Made by a program: the position numbers and the translations under genes
Shown here: positions 51,401 to 61,050 of the stretch, in pieces
Layout of the letters: each line of letters opens with the position of its first letter
Numbering within the stretch: position 1 is the stretch's first letter
Notes under the pieces: model-generated
The model's database searches: none
What the model was told of the DNA's origin: nothing
What the model saw: the letters and a program-made list of their open reading frames with translations, nothing else
Assembly: GCA_008694505.1 (NCBI GenBank)
Contig: VZDJ01004378.1
Location: forward strand, 3,398,149 to 3,462,148
Direction of reading: 5' to 3'
DNA from: Cyanoderma ruficeps
Lineage: Eukaryota; Chordata; Aves; Passeriformes; Timaliidae
Length of the DNA: 64,000 nucleotides

Positions 51401-53970
51401 TCAGTTGGCCCTAACTAGGCACGACAATGTGTCTGAGTTTGGGATATTTTCCCTAGAGGAACATATAATACAGAATGTTGACTTACATCTTTTGATGAGA
51501 AATAATTCCTTTTCATTTCTGTTTTTCCTCTCGTTGTATGAGCAGCATTCTGCACCAATTTGTCTTTGATCTCTGTAACACTCAAGTAACACCCAGACAG
51601 TTCCTCACTGATTATATTTCTTCCCTTTCCAAATTTATAAAACATAAAAACAGATTTTTCTTGGTCTCCAGCAGTGGGAGTGAAAAAAGATTCTGCTCCA
51701 GTGATCCATTTCCACCCTCACCTATCTAGGTGCTGCTCATGCTGATTTAAATGATGGCTGAAGCTGCTCTTTTGCCATCTGAATTTTAATTGCTCCTCCA
51801 ACCCACCACATTTCCCTGCTCATCTGTATTTACAGAGAACATTGAGCCCTACCTGCTACATTTGGCTTTTCAGCATAAAACCTATCTCAATTTCAAAATT
51901 AGTCTTTTTCTTTGCGTGTGTATTTTTGTTTCATTTTTTGAAATACAACAATTCCAAATTGCCAAATGTTTCCCACAGTAATCTATACCAATGACACACA
52001 AGAATATAATGGATGGGAAAAGCTGAGTTATTAGAGTGACACTTGCCTGGCTCCTGTAGAAGGTACTCTATATACAGTGGAAATTACTGGAGATCCTGTC
52101 AGCATGATTAAGTCATTTATAAGTAGGGAGAAAAATAAAGCTGTATAATTCTCCATTTATCATCTTGCTGAGCTGTTTCCTCCCACAGCAGTGATACCAC
52201 CACACAAAACCCTTCAGACAGATCTTTATCCTGACCAGAACAATGCTCTCTGAGCTTGTTGCTAACCCCTTGTTTCTGTCTCCTCTGAGGTACAGCATTT
52301 TTTTCCCCCCAGTCAATGTAGATTATGTTCACTGCTCCACACCTCTCAGCTTTATGAATTATTTCCTTTAAAAATAGCCCCAGCAGTTATGTCAGCCATG
52401 ATTTATTCTGTATGATATTATAACAAATTGCTTTCATGAGCAGATACTTTGCCAGACATTTTGTGGCCTCTAGGTCTGAGTCTCTCTGTGTTCATCCCAG
52501 GGTAAGGCAAGCATCACTGAATTCCTATACCACTGACAGGCATAGGGATAAAACCAGCACCTTTGTGAACAGAACAAGATCTAAAGCTACCTTTTTGAAA
52601 GGTGATAAGTGATTTGGAGAATAAAATTTGAGGATGCATGAAATAAAACTTCAAGGAGTCATGATATGACAAAGGACAAAAAAGCTGAGTGTGTATTTTT
52701 TTGGTGGAGTAAAGAAATACTAGCCAGTCCATCACTTAAATTATTCAGTGAAGGACATAGTCCCTGCACAAGATACTGGAGAACATGATTGCAAAAGCCC
52801 ACTGCTGTTCCCAGATGTTAATATTGCAGATCCCCCACCCCTACTCCTTTTCCAGTATTGAAACCCTTGCTGACCTTGACAAGAGCAGGTTTGTACCCTG
52901 ACAAGAACTGCTTTGAACTGTTTGAGTCTAATTTACCTTCTTTATTTCACTGCATTGGAAAGTAAATAAATACTTAGAGGTTTAAATAAAGCACCACACT
53001 TACCAGATTAACAAAAAATGATTGACTATTGATTGATTCATTGATACATTATTTCCTAATAACAAATGGACTTGTGGAAAGTTGTGCAGGCTAGAAGAGA
53101 TCAGTTCAAATATTAAACACACAGGGACAGGAGCAGTTCATAGGAACAAATGTACTGTGGTAAACAAGAACAGAGAGCAGAGAGAGAAGTGGATGAATGT
53201 CATGAGAGTGCCCTTCAGTGTATGAGGATTTTGAATCTCACAGAGAAGAGCACTTACAAAGCTGGTGGCATGTGATGGTGAGGCTCTGACAGCCCCCACA
53301 GAGAGTGCCTTCAAGTTCTTTGTGTTGTGAGGAAGGATCTTTGCATTGGGTGATAAGTGGGCCTTGACTGCATCTTAGTGCCATAATGCACCTTCTGAGT
53401 AACCAGCCTCTCCAATCTTTGCACTGAGGGGACAGAAGAGGAGGTGGAAAGGGAAGAGTGTGGGAATGAATGGGATGGTAGAAGTTTCCCTCGGCCTTTC
53501 TCATAAGTTTGTTCCACAGTAGAAGCTCTTAGCTGCCAGACTGAATATTAAGATTACCAAAGCAATGTGTTTTTCTGCCGTATGGAGGGTGGAGGGATGC
53601 AGAAGGACTAGGTGTCTGATTCAGTAAAATCATCTCTACCTTTCGAAATATGCATTTCTTACAATAAATTACTGGGCAAAACACAAATAAATATCAAATT
53701 GTTCATTAAAGACATTTTAATACATAATTATTAGTATCTATATTCCTGTCATTCTTTATCATTGTTTAAATGATGCTGTCATGTCCCAAGGCATAGAATA
53801 TATATTTTAAGGAAATTTCCCAAGTTTGTTTCTTTTTGCGTCTTTATACAATCACAGAATCCTTTTTTGTTCAAAAATTGTCCAATCAAAATACAAGTTA
53901 TAGCCCAATAACCTTTGTGTAAGTCCTGATCCTTATTTTCTTGCAATTTCAGTTGTTCAAATGTACTCCT
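48419..53970. other. AT-rich non-coding stretch
   Basis: I see no gene. Frames are 95 codons or less and unrecognised. It contains T-runs near 48930-48945 and a 20-base perfect palindrome at 49807-49826. A GATT-rich interrupted stretch lies near 53019-53045. Confidence 0.5.
49807..49826. repeat. Perfect 20-bp palindrome
   Basis: AGGTGAAATT followed by AATTTCACCT is an exact 10+10 self-complementary sequence with no spacer. Each end carries AGGTG/CACCT, the ZEB-type core, and the centre is GAAATTAATTTC. A dimeric transcription-factor site is possible; chance is also possible. Confidence 0.8.
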
Positions 53971-53971
53971 C

Positions 53972-54000
53972 CTGCTGTTAGTCTCTGTGACTAACAGCAG
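53972..54000. repeat. Perfect 11-bp inverted repeat, 7-base loop
   Basis: CTGCTGTTAGT (53972-53982) pairs exactly with ACTAACAGCAG (53990-54000) around CTCTGTG. This is the strongest short hairpin I found, but it is too short to be a microRNA precursor, and I see no longer flanking complementarity. Confidence 0.75.
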
Positions 54001-57000
54001 CTTTATCTGAAACCTGCTCAGTTGCTTCCCTCTGTGTATTCCTTTAACATGACAGAAAATGTGCCTGTCCTGACTGTTGGCACAAAGTTGCTATCTGTGT
54101 GCTGCCCGTGCTGTGACTGAGGGATCAGGCCCCACACTGCCTGCCATGTCAGGAATGCTTCCCCGAGCCCCCGGCACTCCTCAACTCCACCGCTGGGAAG
54201 TGGAGAATGCTGCAGTGTTATTTGACATGCTGGCGTAGCACCTTGCTGATTTTACACCACCAAACTCTGTCCCATAGCACCAGGTAATTGTTTCAGGAAA
54301 AACTCTAAACATTTCCAGAAGAGCATTTACAGTTAATGCAAAATCCTATCCGTCCATCCATCAAATCACTTATGATTTGAGGAGGGGTTATTGCTCATTT
54401 GGCTCCCCTCCCACTCTGTGATAATATATCTGTGTTTGAATAGATTTACCCCTACTGTTTGCTGTCTTTATTCCCCGTTTCTCCCTGAATCTTTGTTGAA
54501 CGAAATCTCTACAGAAACTTTTCCATCTTTTCTCACTGGAATCTTTACGATGATTTCTATTAGCCTCCTATATACCACCATTTATTATTAGTATCTTTCC
54601 TCCTTTATCCCTTGATTGAAATTGCAAAAATTAAATGGAATTAAGAGAGTGGAGGCCTAGAGTAACAGGTGAAGTCAAGTCAATTCCATTGCTTCAATGC
54701 ACAGGAAAATATATGCCAAGTCCCAATAAGACTGATATTTTAATGGGTGCTGGTAGAGTACAACATTCTGACATTAATAGGTGGAAATGAATCCTGTCTC
54801 ACAAAGCTAATTTTGCTTTAAGCAGAAGCTAAGGAATTGGCCCTCTTCTTTCTATGCAGCTTTCATGAGTCTGGAATTGGCACATCTTCAAACTCTACTT
54901 CTAGTCCCAAAACAAGATTTTGAAAACAACAGAGCATTTTGGTTTTTCATCGTCAAGGAGATCGGGCCATTTCAAGACCCATTCCACAATAAGTTACTAC
55001 TAACTGCCAGCTGTTAACAAACTCAGCATTGTCTCTTTTCTGTATAAACAGCTGTGTTACAAGAGTGAAAGAGAAAGGAAGAGAGGAAAGGGCTTGCTAC
55101 AGCCTGATGGTGCCAGTGAACTCTGTGTGCCCTGATTTGTGAAGAATTCAGTGACTGTGTTTTAATGGAACATGAAACTGTTGAAACAATTCAAGCATTA
55201 GATGACCCTCAATATTACAATATGATGTCTTGTTTCATGGCAGAGCTTGGACACTGAGACATTCAGAAAAACCTTGTTGGTTCCCCAAAGTACATACAGA
55301 CTGTGGCAGAGTACACTGCTCATTGGAATAACTCATTTGACCTTTTAGTACTCAGAGTTTACAAGTTTGATAATGAAATATGCATCCATACAATCAATAT
55401 ACACAAGGCTTCTACTGAAACTTTGCAGCAACCGTCCATCAACATATTAGAGTAAAAAGGTTCCCTAAGCTGCCTGTATACTTCAGTAACTCAGAATTGC
55501 TCAGCTCTTATGCAACACTTAGTTGCCAGGTCAATCCAGTAACAGTCATTGTGACAAAATACATTTACATATGTGCATCAGTGAACAAATTTAATGATGT
55601 TGGATAGCACAATAATAAAAAGTTGTGCTAAATGTTTTCTTAGAGACTACAAAGAGCTAGGTTGGAAATAAAGCATGAAAACGCATTGAAAGTATTGAAA
55701 TTAGGCCTGAAATAAAAGGTTTTAAAATACAGACCTCCTTTGTGCCACTAGAAATGTGCTCTGCTGGCAAATCCGGACACAAAGCAAAGCATTTTGAGGC
55801 ACTGTCAAGGGTTTGTTAAAATATGGCTGGACACTGAAGCAAAGCCAATTTACACAGTACCAGTTGGCAAGCAGAGAGGTGTTTATTCTGCTTGATAAGC
55901 ATCTCCTTAGTAACTCTATGAGTCAATAAATTGGGTTGATGAGTAGCATGTGGGGGAAGAAACTGAAGCGCAATCATAGTGCAACATAAAGAATATTAAC
56001 CAAATGGCAGGGACAGGAACTTGAAATCAAGGCTGCAGAGGCTGCTTTTTGTAAGGGGTTTCAAGGTAAATATGCAAAAAGTGAATAACAAGAAGTGTGC
56101 AAGTGAAGATGATTAGCCTGCAGCTCACATTCATGCTTATTTCCGTCTGTCTGCCCAAGTTGGATTCTGAATCAATTCTCCCTGTTTGACAGTTCTTTAT
56201 TTGAATTGCTATTGACTGAGAGCCAAAGTTTGTGACTGGTAGGTAGGGAAAAAAGGTCTTTGTTCATGTGGGGTACATCAGACCCATAGGGCTGCTAACA
56301 TTTGCAATTTTAGCTTAAAGAACATCTTTACATCCTAAGGCTAGTATGCTTCCTCTCTCCTAACAACTGCTAGAGGTGACACCATTTACCATGACTGACG
56401 AAGGATAGGTAAGAGAAAGATAAATCACTGGGAATCCTGATTCCTGGCATAAAGTTCCATAGGAACCCCTAATACTATCAGGGAAGGTATTTGTTATTAA
56501 AAAAAAAAAAAGTCTATACAAACCTTGATTCTTGTTATCTATCTTTGCTTTCCCAACCTTTACTTCTAGCCTAGCCTCTCTTGGGAAATTTCAGATGAGT
56601 TTACATTGCCTGAAATGATCAGCAATAGTAACAGGAATTTTAAATCCTGGATATATACTTAATAATCTTCATTGCTATCTAGGGAAGCCAAGCATATTTA
56701 AAATCAAATGCAAAAGGCCAAATGCATAAGATGGATAGCCTATGAGGTCACAGAGAAGAGTTATTATCTAGTTTGACCTTTTGAATAACTCAGATCCTGC
56801 AGTTTCACCTAATCATCCCTACAACAAACCCATAACTTTTGATTACTCTATGATGAATATTTCAGAAACATATCCTAAAGAGATTTAAAGAATTAAAGTG
56901 ATGAAGAATCAATTGTATCATAAGTAAGCTGTTCCTGTGGTCAATTACTAAACCTGATTTGCATCAAAAAATTTTTGTTGAATCATCCCCCCAAAAGAAG

Positions 57001-58468
57001 CACTCTCTGGTGAAAAAAACCTGCTTCACAAAACACTGTAGAGTGGTGTTATTTTGATTCAGGTAAGAGAGAAGCTTCAGGAAGACACATTTAAAGTCTT
57101 CATGTTTCGAACTGGCTTCACTAGAAATCTTGATTTCCTATTATACTAAAACAAAATAAAATAAAAGCATTTCAAATTCCTGTCTTTTTCTTAATGAATA
57201 AGTCTGAATTTTGTGACTTTATCCGGTCAAAATACAGATCGGTATTAAAAAGACAGATTTTATACTCTTACCAATACTAGCCATTTTTTAAATTATCCAC
57301 AAAAATAAACTGTTTTAAAATCCAGGCTTCCTTGTGCAGAATTAATTTCAGCTTGAGACAGAGGATCTTAGTTTTTATATAGTACCTTGTCTGAAAGGAA
57401 GGCCTTGCAATTTTATTTTTCTTTTGTCAACGAGGCAAATTTTAAGCTTTCTCCTGCAAAACTGGATAGAAAGAGGTCCTCTAGACTATCACTCTAGAGG
57501 AGTTTTTCTGCACTTCTAATCCTTACGATGTTTTTTTTTTTTTAATCTCTGACCAGTTTTCACTACTCCTTCCAAACACAACTATATTATTGCTGCAGCC
57601 ACTGAACTATTGGCACTTTCTACTTTCTGTTCATAGTCACTGTGATTAATTTCTAATAAGTCTCTTAGCCCTCTTCAGTAGTGTATTAAGATTTATGTGA
57701 TCAGACTTAGGGGGAATTGCATATCATCCTAAGTATGCCTAAAATATGGTGGATGAATCATACCCTAAAAGTGCTGACTTCTTTTCATTGACTACCAGTG
57801 GAGCCTTGATGGCAGCTCAAAAGTAGGCATCAGCACTGTAGATATTGAAAGCTAGGTGGGATTAATTCCTCTAAGAAACCAACAGTCTGAATCAGTTATT
57901 GGCTTGGAGACACATATTTTTTAATTTTTTTTTAAATTATAATTGCAAGAGTTTTTCTTGCCTTTGTATGAATGGAAAACATATTCCAAAGGGAAAATGA
58001 TGACCCAATCCACCCAGGAGAGTTTCCACAATTGATTTCAAGTTTGGTTTTTTCCCTCTGTTTCCAACACCGACTGGACATAGTCATATAGGCTAAACAG
58101 AGGTTAAATAGTGAAATTAGTATGGAATTGCATTTTGAATTCAAGTCTCAACAAAAGAGAAAAAAAAGGGAGAGAAATAAGTTAATGTATCATTGAAAAT
58201 TATAAGGATACCTATGAGTTGCACCTGAATGGTTTAAGGGGCACATTAATTACTTTGTCTTATTTTTGTGGCTGTCTCCCACTAGTGCAGTATTTTGCTT
58301 CCTAAATGTGGACATAATGTTTTTGCTTCACAGAAAGGAGACTCCTTTCCCTGACTCATAAGAATTAAAAGATTTGTCTTAACAAGGGGTTTTGTCCATT
58401 CTGATTTTGGACTATCTAATGAGGTGGCCAGTAAACATTCAGGCTATATGGCAAGTCAGGACTTTCTT
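54001..58468. other. Non-coding stretch with one GC-rich patch
   Basis: A GC-rich, CpG-containing patch at about 54060-54290 stands out from its AT-rich surroundings but carries no gene I can see. The block 55800-56230 has a mixed composition that resembles conserved non-coding DNA by eye only. A perfect 9-bp inverted repeat sits at 57477-57501, and short AAAAT and T runs occur near 57145-57170 and 57530-57543. Confidence 0.5.
57477..57501. repeat. Perfect 9-bp inverted repeat followed by T-run
   Basis: TCCTCTAGA and TCTAGAGGA flank a 7-base loop, and GTTTTT follows. It resembles a bacterial terminator in shape, but in this vertebrate setting that reading has no support. Confidence 0.6.
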
Positions 58469-59510
58469 CCATAGAGTCATAGAATTATTTGAGTTAGAAG
58501 GAACCTCTAAATGTTACATAGTTCCATTCTCCCTGTGTGCTCCCCACAGGGACACCTTCCCCTATCCCAGCTTGCTCAAAACCCCGTCCAACCTGCCCTT
58601 GAACAATTCCAGGGAGAAGTATCTACACTGTACTATACTACACGACTATACTCTGAGCAGCCTGTTCCAGTGTCTCGTCACTCTCATCATTAAAACTTCT
58701 TCCTTATGTCCATTTTAAATATACCCTCTTTCAGGCTAAAACCATTGCCCCTTGTCCTGTCACTACTGGCCTCAGTAAAAATGTCTGGATGCTCCTTTTA
58801 AGAACTGAGAGGTCACAATAAGGTCTCCTCTAAGCTGAATGACCCCAACTCTCCCAGCCTTTCCTCATAAGAGAGGTATTACACCCCTCTGATAATTTTT
58901 TTGACCCTCTTCTGGACCTGTTCTAACAGGTCCATGAATCTCCTCTGCTGGGAACAACAGAGCTGGATGCAGTACCCCAGGTGGGGTCTCACCAGAGTAG
59001 CGTAGAGGGGCAGAATCATCACCATCCACTTGCTGGCCATGACACTTTTCATGCAGCCCAGGGTACAGCTGGCATTCTGAGCAGCAAGCACACATTGCTG
59101 GGTAATGTTCAATTTTTCATCACCAGAATTCTCAAGTCCTTGTCCTCAGGATTGCTCTCAATACGTTCAATCCTAATTCTGTATTGATACTGGAGATGAT
59201 CCCCACCCATGTCCAGTACCTTGCACTTGGTTTTGTTGATCTTCCTGAGGTTCATATGGGTCTACCTCTCAAGCCTGTCAAGGTCCCTCTGCGTGACATC
59301 CTGCTCTCCAGTGTGGTAACTACAGCATTCAGCTTGATATAATCTGTATACTTGCTGCAGGTACAGTTGATCCTACTATCTATGTCACTGATCAAAACAA
59401 TCCAGTACACACCCTTGAGGGACAGCACTTGTTACTGGTTTCTACTCAGACACCAAGCCATCCACTGTAACTCTTTGGATGTGGCCATCCAACCAATAAA
59501 CTACTAAACT
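58469..59510 (-). mobile_element. CR1 LINE, longest copy here, minus strand
   Basis: In plus orientation it begins CCATAGAGTCATAGAATTAT, the inverted CR1 tail, followed by GAGTTAGAAGGAACCTCTAA of the 3' UTR. It runs upstream through reverse-transcriptase sequence for about 1.04 kb. Minus-strand frames around 58865-59112 read LVRPHLGYCIQL and LLEQVQKRVKKIIRG, matching the CR1 ORF2 region before the C-terminus, but shift between registers, so the copy is inactive. Further up, GACCATCC-like and GACACCAAGCCATCCACTG blocks match the CR1 finger/thumb-coding region. Its tail and 3' UTR differ from the copies at 19950 and 22826, so it belongs to another CR1 subfamily. The left break is near 59510 and uncertain by about 50 bases. 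Confidence 0.93.
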
Positions 59511-60584
59511 TCTCAGTTACATAATTCTCCACAGAGGTCTCTGAATAAAGCAGTCCATCGCTTATTTACCTTCTCACCTTTTGCCTCTCACTGTGAAACA
59601 AGGTCTATTTCTCAATACACAAGTGCCTAAAGCATCAGGACCTTCCTCTGGGACCTCTATATTGGGGTGAAGCAAAAGGCAAATAGTGTTCCCTGTTGAC
59701 TAAGAACTCTCTTTACAGCCATAATGCTCTTATTTGTAAATAAAACAACTGAGATCCAAGATTGAGTAACTCCTGTGAACAGAATTCCTCCTGGCTTTAG
59801 CAGGACTTATCCATACATAAAGGAGTTAGAAGGCCTTGGATAGGACCTGAACTGGCACCAAAAGGGTAAAAATCTGTACAAGTCACACTCATTTTGCCAT
59901 ACAGGTAGCTTGTTTCTATCACAATTAAATCTTGTTCAGCTTACAGAGCACAAGAGACTTATTACTTTGTTCCATGAATAAAAGGGCTATATCATATAGT
60001 AATAATAGATACACCTTAAGAATATTTAAAGTCTTTTAATAATTTCAGACATGGAAAATTATTCATATTCTTCCATTTAATTTATTTTAAATAACTTATT
60101 TTCAAGGATTTCTATTGTATTAAATACATAATGACTATGGAAGGAACAATCAGATTATTTGCTTTAGTCTAATATACTCTTCAACTGCTGTTTCACCCTA
60201 AGGCATGGATTAAATGGTGTTTTGCGATAATAATTTTTCTTCTTTGTTTACATAATTTCTTACGGTATACTCAAAACTATTCATTCATGTTAGACCAGTA
60301 CATTATTCTATTTTAGACACAAAAATTAGTATTTTCCAAGTTTTGTTGACAATATATCTTGATAAAGGAAATGAAAGACTGACTCTTATCCAAACTATCC
60401 TAAGTTGAAATAAATTTGTAGTTAAAGGTCCAGAATTTGCTACACTTTGTAGATACTTTGTGGAAAGCATTGTAAGTAATAGTCATTGAGAGCAGGATTT
60501 TGAGATACTGTTTGAATGATTGAAGCATCCAACAGCATTACAGAGTATAACATACCCAAATCTGACGGGTATAACTCAGGACTT
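59511..60584. other. AT-rich spacer between two CR1 copies
   Basis: I see no gene and no clear repeat. The first ~150 bases might be the extreme decayed upstream edge of the preceding CR1, but I could not align them by eye. Confidence 0.45.
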
Positions 60585-61050
60585 TTTACCCAGCTCTGAT
60601 GGTCCCAGCAGAGGGCTACCAAGATAATTAAGGGACTGGAGCATGTCTGTTAAGACAAAAAGCTGATGGGGCCGGGCACGTTCAGCCTTGAGAAGAGATG
60701 ACTGAGAGGAGACCTCATCAATATCTATAAATATCTGAAGGGAGGGTGTCAAGGGGATGGAGCCAGGCTCTGCTTGGTGGTGCTGAGCAATAGGACAAAA
60801 TGCAAGGGGCAGAACTTGATGCACAGGAAGCTCCAGGTGAATATGAGGAAGAATTTCTTCACTGTGCAGCAACCAAGCACAGGAACAGGTTGTCCAGAGA
60901 GTCTGTGAAGTCTCCCTCCCTGGAGATATTCATGAACGATCTGGATGCAATTGTGTGCAGTGCGATCTGGGATGACCCTGCTTGAGCAGGGAGGTTGGAT
61001 CAAACCCACTGGGCTCCCTTCCAACCTGACCCATGCTGTGATTCTGTGCC
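60585..61050 (+). mobile_element. CR1 LINE, 5'-truncated, plus strand
   Basis: This is a CR1 3' end in plus orientation. Recognisable blocks are TATAAATATCTGAAGGGAGG, GGATGGAGCCAGGCTCTGCT, GAGGAAGAATTTCTTCACTG, and CCCTGCTTGAGCAGGGAGGT, ending GGGCTCCCTTCCAACCTGAC and GCTGTGATTCTGTG. The last are the 3' UTR and tail of the subfamily ending GATTCTGTG, different from the neighbouring copy at 58469-59510. The plus frame contains NRLSRESVKSPSLEIF, the CR1 ORF2 C-terminus. Near the start, the expected sequence between ACCCAGCTCTG and the CAGAGGGC block is missing, so an internal deletion or an approximate start should be assumed. Confidence 0.92.

Noticed and set aside
53850..53870. AATCACAGAATCC resembling an inverted CR1 tail
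   Set aside because: No CR1 3' UTR follows; a match of about ten bases is expected by chance.
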